Shown: piece by piece, positions 47,068 to 55,469 of the stretch
How positions within the stretch are numbered: position 1 is the first letter of the stretch
Layout: every line of letters begins with the position of its first letter
Made by a program: the position numbers and the translations under genes
Notes under the pieces: generated by a model
Databases searched by the model: none
Seen by the model: only the letters and a program-made list of their open reading frames with translations
Told to the model about the DNA's origin: nothing
Assembly (NCBI GenBank): GCA_030065095.1
Contig: JASJDP010000001.1
Coordinates: forward strand, 1 to 64,000
Source of the DNA: Rhodobacter sp.
Lineage (GTDB): Bacteria; Pseudomonadota; Alphaproteobacteria; Rhodobacterales; Rhodobacteraceae
DNA length: 64,000 nt
Reading direction: 5' to 3'

Positions 47068-47271
47068 CTAGCAGCGGTCCGGGTATTGGTTGCAGAAGGC
47101 AACGTTGCCCGCCGCCCCGACAAGCGCGCCGAGCGCCACGTTGCCGTCCAGCACCGCGGCCGTGCCGGCACCGGCGCCGGCGCCGATGATCGATTGCTCC
47201 GTGACGGTGTCGCCGCAGCCCATGAGGGCCAGCGCCGCGATACCTGTAAGGGCGAGGTGTCTGATACGCAT
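47068..47271 (-). CDS. Small lipoprotein, 67 aa
   Basis: The protein starts MRIRHLALTGIAALALMGCG, a lipoprotein signal with lipobox LALMGC, then has alternating Gly/Ala stretches (IIGAGAGAGTAAVLDGNVAL, GALVGAAGN) ending in CNQYPDRC. The glycine-zipper-like centre resembles small OmpA-like or entericidin-type envelope lipoproteins. It sits in the pcc cluster upstream of pccA; similar small lipoproteins are often found there in this family. Confidence 0.7.
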   Translation of the reverse strand: MRIRHLALTGIAALALMGCGDTVTEQSIIGAGAGAGTAAVLDGNVALGALVGAAGNVAFCNQYPDRC

Positions 47272-47608
47272 GCCTCTTGTCCTTCCTTGACCTGCTCTTT
47301 GCCCGCAGAAAGCCCAAGCGCGGGGCGCTTGGCAACGATCACCGCGATTAAGCCCTCGGATTCGGCGGCTTGCCGCCGAATCTTCATGTGGACACAGGGC
47401 GCATCGAAAAGGGGAGGTCTGACCCACAAGGGGCCAGACCGTAGAGAAGGGGAAGGGTAACGGTATGGTCGAGACCTGTCAGACTGCCGGTCCTTGGACC
47501 TCGCCATGCGTTGGACATTGACGGTGTCCGCGCCGCTTGCATAGCGCGTCCGAAAGGCGTGCTTGAAATGCGCCAAATACCGCCGATACGGGAAGAGCCC
47601 TTGCGAAA
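47272..47608. other. Spacer between lipoprotein and conserved small gene
   Basis: Several frames cross this stretch but none has motifs. The segment may contain a promoter for the lipoprotein and pccA genes; I could not identify boxes with confidence. Confidence 0.4.
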
Positions 47609-47968
47609 TCATGCCGATCCCCCGCTGAAATCGAGCTCGGGGAAACTGGCGCTCGCCTGAACCGGATCGATCCGCAGTAACGCCTCATAACTGGCCGGAT
47701 CGAACGGGTCCTCGGCCGGCAGCACCTCGCGCCCGAAAAGCCAGCCAAGGCGGCCCGCATCAAGATTGCCGCGCTCGAACGGCGCAGCACCGAAGTGGTC
47801 CCAGAGCGCCTGCAGAAAGGCAGAGTCGGCCTGCCTGTCAGCCGGCCGGCGGTCGGCGTGGCGCTCGCGCCTCTGCAAAGGCGTGACAGCGCGCGGATTG
47901 GCGCGGCGAATCGTGAACTGATAGTCGGTGCCGGGAAGGCGGCCGGGAAAGCCGCGATGCTTGATCAT
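47609..47968 (-). CDS. Conserved small hypothetical protein of the pcc cluster
   Basis: The 119-residue frame begins MIKHRGFPGRLPGTDYQFTI and contains FLQALWDHFGAAPFERGNLDAG, then LFGREVLPAEDPFDPASYEALLRI. It has no hydrophobic segment and no recognised domain. Codon use looks natural and it lies in line with pccB and pccA. Function unknown. Confidence 0.6.
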   Translation of the reverse strand: MIKHRGFPGRLPGTDYQFTIRRANPRAVTPLQRRERHADRRPADRQADSAFLQALWDHFGAAPFERGNLDAGRLGWLFGREVLPAEDPFDPASYEALLRIDPVQASASFPELDFSGGSA

Positions 47969-48004
47969 GCGCGCGCCTCCCGAGGGGCCGCGCCGAGTGC
48001 GTCC

Positions 48005-48028
48005 GGGACGGGCGTATCCGCCCGTCCC
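48005..48028. terminator. Perfect 10-bp hairpin after the 46-aa lipoprotein gene
   Basis: GGGACGGGCG, loop TATC, CGCCCGTCCC. On the minus strand it starts 10 bp after the lipoprotein stop codon. No T-run follows, so it may act as a partial terminator or 3' end stabiliser within the pcc cluster. Confidence 0.6.
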
Positions 48029-48037
48029 GTGCGGTAC

Positions 48038-48178
48038 TTACTTGTACTTGCCGGTGAACGGCGGTTCGACCGTAATCGGCTCGGGGTCGATGAAGACCGG
48101 CTCTTCTTCTTGCTGGGCGCAGGCGGCAACGAAGGCCACGAGGCCGAGGGTAAGAACCAGTTTGATGCTCTTCGACAT
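48038..48178 (-). CDS. Very small lipoprotein, 46 aa
   Basis: The protein starts MSKSIKLVLTLGLVAFVAAC, a signal peptide with lipobox VAAC, followed by AQQEEEPVFIDPEPITVEPP and ending FTGKYK. The acidic, proline-rich mature peptide of about 27 residues is unusual in having no domain. It is placed between DUF6497 and the 119-aa gene in the pcc cluster. Its length is below usual gene-finder limits. Confidence 0.75.
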   Translation of the reverse strand: MSKSIKLVLTLGLVAFVAACAQQEEEPVFIDPEPITVEPPFTGKYK

Positions 48179-48392
48179 CCTAGTCTCCTGTCATAAGGAC
48201 GAAGGCCACGCGCCCACAATGGATCGCCCAGCCTCCCGTTCGGGGTACAGGTCACTGTCCGGTAACCTTGCGCCACGATAGAGGATATAATCTGAAAAGG
48301 AAATTCCACATCGCCGCAGGACACGCGCTGTGGCCGCTTTGCATCAGCTTTGAGCCAAAGGGGTGTATTTGGGGCAAGATGTTGGGGAGGCA

Positions 48393-48782
48393 TCAGAATT
48401 CCTCCCAGATGCAGGTGCCGTTTTCGATGCGATAGGATTCAAAGAACTGCGTAACGCCGGGGGCAGGCTCGCCAAAGGGAACCGGCCGGTCGGAGAGCGA
48501 TATGATGACTTGTTCGGGCAGCTTTTCTGCGCCCGCAAGGCCGGGCAGAACAAATCCGTTGCACAGAGCATCGATATCGGCCGCGGCCGCCTCTGCCGCG
48601 ACCGAGCCGGTGTCGCGCGCGATTTCGGGGGCCACGAACCGGTAGCGGTACGCAGTGCCGGACGGACCGGGGATGTCGCTGATGACTTCGACAAACGTGA
48701 TGGGCTGGCCGGACGGCACGGCGATATCCAGGGCGCTCGCCGGCGCGGCGCAGAGAACGAAGATCGCCGGTAAAGCCCTCAT
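48393..48782 (-). CDS. DUF6497-like exported protein
   Basis: The 129-residue protein has a signal peptide (MRALPAIFVLCAAPASA-LD) and reads FVEVISDIPGPSGTAYRYRF, then CNGFVLPGLAGAEKLPEQVI, with Cys 79 and Cys 124 that could pair. It overlaps the methyltransferase-like gene by 4 bp. Known only as a domain of unknown function in Rhodobacteraceae; no activity can be assigned. Confidence 0.7.
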   Translation of the reverse strand: MRALPAIFVLCAAPASALDIAVPSGQPITFVEVISDIPGPSGTAYRYRFVAPEIARDTGSVAAEAAAADIDALCNGFVLPGLAGAEKLPEQVIISLSDRPVPFGEPAPGVTQFFESYRIENGTCIWEEF

Positions 48783-49528
48783 TTCTTTCCCTTTTTCTTG
48801 ATCAACACGCGACGTGCATCCTCTTGACCCGGCAAGCTCGACACGGTGCCCAGGCGTTTCAGCTGCTGCAACGCGCCGCGTATCTTGCCGGCCCGAAGAT
48901 CGAGGATGATGCCACCTCCGGGCCGGATGCCGTAACGGAAGAACGGAACGTACATGTCGATCGGAAAGTGGAACCCGCAGCTCAGGAAACTGACCGCGAT
49001 GTCGACCCTGCCGGTGATGGGGGGATCCTCGACGTCCGGGTTCCAAAGGTGGATACTTGCGGCAGGCACGCCATTGGCGATCAGGAACTCGCGGGCCGTG
49101 TTCAGGCTCGTGTACCCGGCACCAAGCTTCTGGAAGCCGAAATGGCGGTGATCGGTTTCTTCAATGTCGATCAACAACAGATCGCAACCAAAGCGGCGAT
49201 GGGCAAAGAGATCGAAAAACGCGTAACCGCAGCCGATGTCGGCAACGCGTTCGGGCGCAAATCGGTCGAGGGTCCCTGCCAGTTCGGTAAATTCGCCGAA
49301 GATGATTCGCGCGGCTCGGACGGCGATCTCGCGGCCCATCTCGTCGGCCTTGGCCGCAAGCGGCGCGCGATCCCCCTTCTCCCATGCGCGTATCAGCCTG
49401 CCGGAGAGCGGCATGTCCGCCAGCACCTGAGAGCGTTGCAGCACGAGGTTCACGAGATCGTCGCGTGAGAACATGCTGAAATCCAGCAGATCCAGATCAA
49501 AGTCGGAATGGGTCGGAGCGCAGGTCAT
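48779..49528 (-). CDS. SAM-dependent methyltransferase-like protein
   Basis: The 249-residue protein has a class I methyltransferase motif (ERVADIGCGYAFFDLFAHRR), then LLLIDIEETDHRHFGF (acidic motif II) and IRPGGGIILDLRAGK. Start 49528 overlaps the RidA stop. The partner proteins are RidA upstream and DUF6497 downstream. Substrate unknown. Confidence 0.7.
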   Translation of the reverse strand: MTCAPTHSDFDLDLLDFSMFSRDDLVNLVLQRSQVLADMPLSGRLIRAWEKGDRAPLAAKADEMGREIAVRAARIIFGEFTELAGTLDRFAPERVADIGCGYAFFDLFAHRRFGCDLLLIDIEETDHRHFGFQKLGAGYTSLNTAREFLIANGVPAASIHLWNPDVEDPPITGRVDIAVSFLSCGFHFPIDMYVPFFRYGIRPGGGIILDLRAGKIRGALQQLKRLGTVSSLPGQEDARRVLIKKKGKK

Positions 49529-49947
49529 GCCGGGCTCGTGTCGGGTCGGCGGGCGATGCAGTCGATTTCGACCAGCGCGCCGACGGCGAGCGCCGTGACC
49601 CCGACGGTGGTGCGGGCCGGCAGGCGGTCGGCCGGAAAGTGGCTCGCGTAGGTGGCGTTGAAGGCCGCGTAGTCGCGCTCGAACTCGGTGAGAAAACAGC
49701 GGCATTGCAGGATGTGGCTCAGGTCGAGGCCGAGTTCCTTGAGGACCAGTTCCAGGTTCGCCATTACCCGGTCGGTCTGCGCCACAATCCCCTCGGGCAG
49801 CGGCGCGTCGGGAGCCTGAGGGTCCGTCGGCATCTGCCCGGTAAGGATCACCCAGCCATCGGCCTCTACCGCGTGGGAGAACGGGGCCACGGGGCGCGGG
49901 GCATTGGGGAGGACGTGGAAGTCAGGCACGGAGCTTCTTCTGCTCAT
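49525..49947 (-). CDS. RidA family protein
   Basis: The 140-residue RidA/YjgF protein shows PFSHAVEADGWVILTGQMP, VMANLELVLKELGLDLSHIL and the conserved Arg in LPARTTVGVTALAVGALVEID. RidA proteins deaminate reactive enamines/imines from PLP enzymes. It lies inside the pcc cluster, coupled to its neighbours on both sides by 4-bp overlaps. Confidence 0.85.
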   Translation of the reverse strand: MSRRSSVPDFHVLPNAPRPVAPFSHAVEADGWVILTGQMPTDPQAPDAPLPEGIVAQTDRVMANLELVLKELGLDLSHILQCRCFLTEFERDYAAFNATYASHFPADRLPARTTVGVTALAVGALVEIDCIARRPDTSPA

Positions 49948-50387
49948 GTGATTGCAATGAAAATCAAAAAAAACGCGAAGAAGACAAACCCGAAATAGCT
50001 AAAAAGAATAGAAATCTCGTGCCAAGATTTCTTCACAGGAAATCCGTCCACTTCCACATCAGAATTATCCGCGATTGCGGCTAAGATGATCGTTTTTTTT
50101 AACTTGAGCGCCGCAACGATCAAAAATCGTATTGTGACCGACAAAAACGCAAACCCCGCAGAAAGGAGGAAGAAAACGATCAATGGCACTTGATCAGCTT
50201 CACTGACCGAACGTGCCGACAGAACCAATCCTGCTAGAGGGGCTGCAGCAGCCGACAAAAGGAAAGTGTGGTTCTCGACCTGCGCATTTAGCAGTTCAAG
50301 GTTAGCTTCGTTTGGCATAGTGCGGGATTGCAACGCACCATCGGAGAAATCCAATACTGTCATCTGCAATAGCGCGTACAGATTCAT
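49944..50387 (-). CDS. Small AT-rich membrane protein
   Basis: The 147-residue protein has three hydrophobic stretches (about 43-60, 68-92 and 127-147) separated by a polar loop with KKTIILAAIADNSDVEVDGF. The codon use is AT-rich and unlike its neighbours: Lys AAA, Ile ATT/ATC and Phe-rich C-terminus. It lies between pccB and ridA with a 4-bp overlap to ridA. I do not recognise the family; transfer into the cluster is possible. Confidence 0.6.
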   Translation of the reverse strand: MNLYALLQMTVLDFSDGALQSRTMPNEANLELLNAQVENHTFLLSAAAAPLAGLVLSARSVSEADQVPLIVFFLLSAGFAFLSVTIRFLIVAALKLKKTIILAAIADNSDVEVDGFPVKKSWHEISILFSYFGFVFFAFFLIFIAIT

Positions 50388-50396
50388 TGGGTCACC

Positions 50397-51929
50397 TCAC
50401 AACGGGATATTGTCGTGCTTCTTCCAGGGGTTCTGCAGCTTCTTCCCCCTGAGCGACGCAAACGCCCGGCAGACGCGCTTTCGCGTGTTCCGCGGTGTGA
50501 TGACCTCGTCGATGAACCCCATCTCGGCGGCGACGAAGGGGTTGGCGAACCGGTCCTCGTAGTCCTTGGTCCGGGCGGCGATCTTTTCGGGATCGCCAAG
50601 CTCTGACCGATAGAGGATCTCGGTGGCGCCCTTGGCGCCCATCACCGCGATCTCGGCCGTGGGCCAGGCATAGTTGAAATCGCCGCGCAGGTGTTTGGAC
50701 GCCATGACATCATAGGCGCCACCATAGGCCTTGCGGGTGATCACGGTGACCTTCGGCACCGTCGCCTCGCCATAGGCAAAGAGCAGCTTCGCGCCGTGCT
50801 TGATCACCCCGCCGTACTCCTGGCTGGTCCCGGGCAGAAAGCCGGGAACGTCGACGAAGGTCAGGATCGGGATCTCGAACGCATCGCAGAACCGGACAAA
50901 ACGCGCGGCCTTGCGCGACGAGTCGATGTCGAGACAGCCGGCCAGCACCATGGGCTGGTTGGCGACGACACCGACCGTGCGGCCCTCGAGCCGGATGAAC
51001 CCGGTGACGATGTTCTTGGCGAACTCGGCCTGAATTTCAAAGAAATCGCCTTCGTCGCCGACCTTCCGGATCAGCTCGTGCATGTCGTAGGGCGTATTGG
51101 GATTGTCGGGAACCAGCGTGTCGAGACTGACCTCCAGCCGGTTCGGATCGTCGAAAAACGGGCGAACCGGGGGCCTGTCGCGATTGTTCAAAGGCAGGAA
51201 GTCGACGAGGCGGCGGATTTCGGTCAGGGCGTCGACGTCATTTTCGAACGCACCGTCGGCGACCGAGGATTTGCGCGTATGCGTCGAGGCGCCGCCGAGT
51301 TCCTCCGCCGTCACGACCTCGTTGGTCACGGTCTTCACGACGTCCGGACCGGTTACGAACATGTAGGAGGTGTCTTTGACCATGAAAATGAAATCGGTCA
51401 TGGCCGGGGAATACACCGCGCCGCCCGCACAGGGTCCCATGATGACGCTGATCTGCGGCACGACGCCCGATGCGAGAACGTTGCGCTGAAAGACCTCGGC
51501 ATAGCCCGCAAGCGAGGCGACGCCCTCTTGAATCCGCGCACCGCCCGAGTCGTTGATGCCGATGACAGGCGCGCCGTTCTGGACAGCCATGTCCATGATC
51601 TTGCAGATCTTCTGGGCATGGGTTTCCGACAGCGAGCCGCCGAAGACGGTGAAATCCTGGCTGAAGACATAGACCATACGGCCGTTGATCGTGCCCCAGC
51701 CGGTGACCACGCCGTCGCCCGAGGGACGTTCGGCCTCCATGCCGAAATCCGTGCAGCGATGCGTGACGAACATGTCGAATTCTTCAAAGCTGTCCTCGTC
51801 CAGCAACAGCTCGATCCGCTCCCGCGCCGTCAGCTTTCCCTTGGCGTGCTGCGCATCGATCCGGCGCTGGCCGCCGCCCGCCCGTGCCGTTGACCGGCGG
51901 TCTTCGAGTTCCTGCAGGATGTCCTTCAT
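50397..51929 (-). CDS. pccB: Propionyl-CoA carboxylase beta subunit
   Basis: The 510-residue carboxyltransferase begins [20 protein letters not shown] and has [21 protein letters not shown]. It has [22 protein letters not shown] (acyl-CoA binding GGA region) and [20 protein letters not shown], conserved in PccB. It is the first gene of the cluster from the pccR side, with PccR-type motifs at 52031-52052. Confidence 0.95.
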   Translation of the reverse strand: MKDILQELEDRRSTARAGGGQRRIDAQHAKGKLTARERIELLLDEDSFEEFDMFVTHRCTDFGMEAERPSGDGVVTGWGTINGRMVYVFSQDFTVFGGSLSETHAQKICKIMDMAVQNGAPVIGINDSGGARIQEGVASLAGYAEVFQRNVLASGVVPQISVIMGPCAGGAVYSPAMTDFIFMVKDTSYMFVTGPDVVKTVTNEVVTAEELGGASTHTRKSSVADGAFENDVDALTEIRRLVDFLPLNNRDRPPVRPFFDDPNRLEVSLDTLVPDNPNTPYDMHELIRKVGDEGDFFEIQAEFAKNIVTGFIRLEGRTVGVVANQPMVLAGCLDIDSSRKAARFVRFCDAFEIPILTFVDVPGFLPGTSQEYGGVIKHGAKLLFAYGEATVPKVTVITRKAYGGAYDVMASKHLRGDFNYAWPTAEIAVMGAKGATEILYRSELGDPEKIAARTKDYEDRFANPFVAAEMGFIDEVITPRNTRKRVCRAFASLRGKKLQNPWKKHDNIPL

Positions 51930-52030
51930 GCGCCCGTTCCTTCCTCCCGATTTGGGGCAAGGTACGCTGCAGCGCGGCAGAGGAAAAGAAATTTCCCGTA
52001 AATTTGCATAAAACTTAGATCAAGCGCTTA

Positions 52031-52052
52031 GCAAATTGCAAATCTGCAAAGC
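52031..52052. promoter_or_regulatory. Candidate PccR binding site before pccB
   Basis: The segment GCAAATTGCAAATCTGCAAAGC contains three GCAAA steps in close repeat. It resembles the TTTGCAAA-N4-TTTGCAAA site described for PccR in Rhodobacter sphaeroides. It lies about 100 bp upstream of the pccB start on the minus strand. Confidence 0.6.
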
Positions 52053-52399
52053 ACAACTCCAGAGCTGACAGGAAGATCCCCTGCGGCGACAACGCTCCTG
52101 ACCTGCGCTGCAGCACCACAATCTCCCTTTCCGCACGGCGCGAACTCCGATGCGGGATATCCTGCGGATGAGGGCGAAGGGATATCCACAATGACCTTGG
52201 AACCGCGCGCCATGACGGTAGCACCAAGGGCGGGGCAACCCCGGGTTCCGGACCGACGAACCGCGCATCCGCGCCGTGCGGCGGAGCCTGACTCACAGGG
52301 CGCACCAGATTTGTTGCCGCCTGGACCGGAATTGCAGATAGCCCGCCCTGTGCAGCACCGCACATAGACATCGCCCGACCGCCGATCTAATTGTTGGCG
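52053..52399. other. Divergent spacer between pccB and the exporter gene
   Basis: No gene is supported here; open frames on the minus strand have no motifs. The region must contain the pccB promoter and probably that of the MFS gene. Confidence 0.45.
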
Positions 52400-53617
52400 A
52401 TGACCGTTGTACCGGCGGTGCGATTTCGCGACCGCACCACCCCACCGCATATCTTCACGTTGATCCTCGTCGCCGGACTTTCGGCGCTGTCGATGAACGT
52501 GTTTTTGCCGTCCCTGCCGATCATGACCGAGTATTTCCAGACCGAGTACCGGCTGATGCAGCTTTCGGTGGCGATCTATCTGGGCGTCAATGCGGTTCTG
52601 CAGGTCGTCGTCGGCCCGATTTCCGACCGCTATGGGCGAAGGCCCGTCATGCTGGGCGGTCTGGTCATCTTCATCCTGGCCACGCTCGGCTGTATCTACG
52701 CCCCTACGGTCGAGGTTTTTCTGGCCTTTCGCATGATGCAGGCCATCGTCGTGGTCGGCATGGTGCTAAGCCGGGCGATCGTTCGGGATATGGTGCCGCA
52801 GGACCAGGCAGCCTCGATGATTGGTTACGTCACGATGGGCATGGCGGTGGTGCCGATGATCGGTCCGGGAATCGGCGGCGTTCTGGACGAAGCCTTTGGG
52901 TGGCAGTCGAATTTCTGGCTGCTGGCGATCCTTGGGCTGGCGACGCTCTGGCTGGTGTGGAGCGATCTGGGAGAGACCGCCACACAGGCCTCGGCCAGTT
53001 TTGCCGAGCAGTTTCGGCAATATCCGGAGCTGCTGACCGCGCGCCGGTTCTGGGGCTACTGTCTTGCCGCGGCGTTCGGATCGGGGGCGTTCTTTGCCTA
53101 TCTCGGAGGCGCTCCCTATGTGGGATCCGAGGTCTTTGGGCTGGGCCCGGCAGAGCTTGGCCTGTATTTCGGCGCGCCGGCCTTTGGGTATTTCCTGGGG
53201 AACTTCGCGTCGGGGCGGTATTCGGTGCGTTTCGGGATCAACCGGATGATACTTGCCGGGTCGTTGATCGTGACCGCGGGCATGGCCTGTTCGCTGTTGA
53301 TCTTCTACGCCGGGTTCGGGTCGATCAACTCGTTCTTCGGCTTCATGACGTTCGTGGGCCTGGGCAACGGGCTGATGCTGCCAAGCGCCAATGCCGGAAT
53401 GTTGTCGGTGCGGCCGCATCTGGCAGGTACGGCGAGCGGATTGGGCGGGGCGATCATCATCGGCGGCGGGGCGGCGCTGTCGGCGCTGGCAGGTGCGTTG
53501 TTGTACCCGGGAACCGGGGCTTTTCCGCTATTGTGGATCATGTTCCTCACCTCGGCGATGGCGCTTGCATCGATCCTTTACGTGCTGCGGAGGGAACGCA
53601 GCCTTGCGCTGTCCTAG
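52400..53617 (+). CDS. Bcr/CflA-type MFS exporter
   Basis: The 405-residue protein has about twelve hydrophobic helices and the MFS signatures GPISDRYGRRPVMLGG (motif A between helices 2 and 3) and FRMMQAIVVVGMVLSRAIVRD (motif typical of the drug:H+ DHA1/Bcr family). Start ATG 52400 is chosen over TTG 52391. It precedes pccR by 62 bp and may share its promoter region; its substrate is unknown. Confidence 0.85.
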   Translation: MTVVPAVRFRDRTTPPHIFTLILVAGLSALSMNVFLPSLPIMTEYFQTEYRLMQLSVAIYLGVNAVLQVVVGPISDRYGRRPVMLGGLVIFILATLGCIYAPTVEVFLAFRMMQAIVVVGMVLSRAIVRDMVPQDQAASMIGYVTMGMAVVPMIGPGIGGVLDEAFGWQSNFWLLAILGLATLWLVWSDLGETATQASASFAEQFRQYPELLTARRFWGYCLAAAFGSGAFFAYLGGAPYVGSEVFGLGPAELGLYFGAPAFGYFLGNFASGRYSVRFGINRMILAGSLIVTAGMACSLLIFYAGFGSINSFFGFMTFVGLGNGLMLPSANAGMLSVRPHLAGTASGLGGAIIIGGGAALSALAGALLYPGTGAFPLLWIMFLTSAMALASILYVLRRERSLALS

Positions 53618-53630
53618 GGTTGCGCAGGAA

Positions 53631-53670
53631 GGTTTGCAAAAGCTAGAGAGGGTTCAGCAAATCTGCGAAT
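53631..53670. promoter_or_regulatory. Candidate PccR autoregulatory site
   Basis: TTTGCAAA (53633-53640) is followed 17 bp later by a degenerate AGCAAATCTGCGAAT (53656-53670). Both fit the PccR-type half site. It lies immediately upstream of the pccR start at 53680. Confidence 0.55.
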
Positions 53671-53679
53671 AACGCGACC

Positions 53680-55080
53680 ATGGCCACCCAGAAACTCTAT
53701 GCCGGCGCCAAGCTGCGCGAACTGCGCCTGCGATTGGAGCTGACGCAAAAGGCGTTCGCCGAAAAACTGGGCGTATCCTTGCCGTACCTCAACCAGATGG
53801 AAAACAACCACCGGCCGGTCTCGGCAGGAGTGGTGCTGGCTCTGGCGCAGGAATTCGGCTTCGACGTTACCGAACTGTCGACCGGAGACTCCGAGCGGCT
53901 GGTCATCGACATGCGTGAGGCGCTGGCCGATCCGGTCTTCGCCGACGCGGCCCCGCCGTTGCCGGACCTGAGGCTTGCGGCGTCGAATGCACCGGCTCTT
54001 GCGCGGGCTTTTCTGGCGCTTCACCAGGCATACCGGCAAAGCCATGAACGGCTGGCCTCGCTGGACGAGGCGCTCGGGCGCGAGGACAGCTCGATACGCC
54101 CGAGCCCTTGGGAAGAGGTGCGTGACTTCTTTCACTATTGCGACAACTACATCGACGCCGTGGATCGAGCCGCCGAGCATTTCGTATCGAACGGCACAAC
54201 CAAGGACGACGTTCAGGCAATTGCTATATCGTATTTGGACAAGTGTGGAATTTCCGTTGTTTTCGAGGAGACTGGCAGCACACGTTCATTCGACGCGGAC
54301 GCTGGAGTTCTGACTTTGTCGTCACGTAATTCGGCAGCTACCCAGAGATTTCAGCTGTTGCATCAGGTGGCACTGGTTGCACAGAACGATCTATTGGAAG
54401 CAACGCTCGATCTGGCGCGGTTCCAAACGGACGAGGCGCGCGCCATCGCCAAGATCGGGCTCGCCAACTACTTCGCGGGTGCAGCGCTGTTGCCCTATCA
54501 GGGGTTTTCACAGGCTGCGATGGACACGCGCCACGATCTGGAACGGCTGGCCGATCTTTTTGGCGCCTCCATCGAACAGGTCGCCCACCGGCTCTCGACC
54601 CTGCAGCGAACCGGCGCCAAGGGGGTACCGTTCTTCTTTGTGCGTGTCGACCAGGCGGGCACAATCACCAAACGCCATTCGGCAACGCGCCTGCAGTTCG
54701 CGCGCTTCGGTGGCGCCTGCCCGCTTTGGAACGTTCACCAGGCCTTTGAGACGCCCGGACGGTTCCTGCGGCAACTGGCCGAGACACCGGACGGAGTGCG
54801 CTATCTCTGCCTCGCGCGTGACGTCTCGAAACCGGGCGGCAGCTTTGCCGCACCGGTGCGCCGCTATGCCATCGGGTTGGGCTGCGAGGTGCGTCATGCC
54901 GACCAACTGGTTTATGCCGACGACCTTGACGTGGGAAACCACACAGCGTTCGAACCCATCGGCATTTCCTGCCGGATCTGCGAGCGCACCGACTGCCACC
55001 AACGCTCTGTTCCGCCGCTGGAGCGGCCGTTGAGCGTCGATCACAACCGGCGTGGTGTCCTGCCCTACAAGATCGGTTAA
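53680..55080 (+). CDS. pccR: ScfR-family regulator of propionyl-CoA carboxylase
   Basis: The 466-residue protein has an XRE HTH (LRELRLRLELTQKAFAEKLGVSLPYLNQMENNHRPVS span, residues about 11-45), a middle IrrE/ImmA-like domain, and a C-terminal DUF2083-type domain with CRICERTDC. This is the layout of the short-chain fatty acyl-CoA regulators RamB, MccR and PccR. PccR senses propionyl-CoA. Position next to pccB and candidate TTTGCAAA sites support the name. Confidence 0.85.
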   Translation: MATQKLYAGAKLRELRLRLELTQKAFAEKLGVSLPYLNQMENNHRPVSAGVVLALAQEFGFDVTELSTGDSERLVIDMREALADPVFADAAPPLPDLRLAASNAPALARAFLALHQAYRQSHERLASLDEALGREDSSIRPSPWEEVRDFFHYCDNYIDAVDRAAEHFVSNGTTKDDVQAIAISYLDKCGISVVFEETGSTRSFDADAGVLTLSSRNSAATQRFQLLHQVALVAQNDLLEATLDLARFQTDEARAIAKIGLANYFAGAALLPYQGFSQAAMDTRHDLERLADLFGASIEQVAHRLSTLQRTGAKGVPFFFVRVDQAGTITKRHSATRLQFARFGGACPLWNVHQAFETPGRFLRQLAETPDGVRYLCLARDVSKPGGSFAAPVRRYAIGLGCEVRHADQLVYADDLDVGNHTAFEPIGISCRICERTDCHQRSVPPLERPLSVDHNRRGVLPYKIG

Positions 55081-55325
55081 CCGTCGGCGGGGGCCGACAG
55101 CATCCGGTACAGCTCGTCCTTCAACACCATGCGCTTTTTTCGCATATCCTCTTCGGTGAACTGATCCACCGGCTCGACATTCGTTTCCGCCCGGTGCACG
55201 GCCCGGTTCATTTCGTGGTACTCGTCCATCAGCTTGGCGAAATGCGCGTTCGTTTCCTTCAGTTCGTGGATTCGCGTGGAATGGTTTGGGAATTCTTCAT
55301 GCAATTCGTGGGGCGTATGGGACAT
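55077..55325 (-). CDS. YdcH/DUF465 small protein
   Basis: The 82-residue all-helical protein reads HELHEEFPNHSTRIHELKET, then NAHFAKLMDEYHEMNRAVHR and LKDELYRML, the YdcH pattern. The 3' end overlaps pccR on the opposite strand by 4 bp. Function unknown in all bacteria. Confidence 0.8.
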   Translation of the reverse strand: MSHTPHELHEEFPNHSTRIHELKETNAHFAKLMDEYHEMNRAVHRAETNVEPVDQFTEEDMRKKRMVLKDELYRMLSAPADG

Positions 55326-55469
55326 CGGTCGCGTTTCCTTCCTGATCACTGTCCGAAACAGGTTAGAAAGAGCCAGTACCTGCGGCTTTGATTGGGATCA
55401 AACCGAAAAACGTCGCCTTCTGCCCGGCTGCAGACATTGCAGGCAGGCATGTGCGATCGGCCAGGCGTG

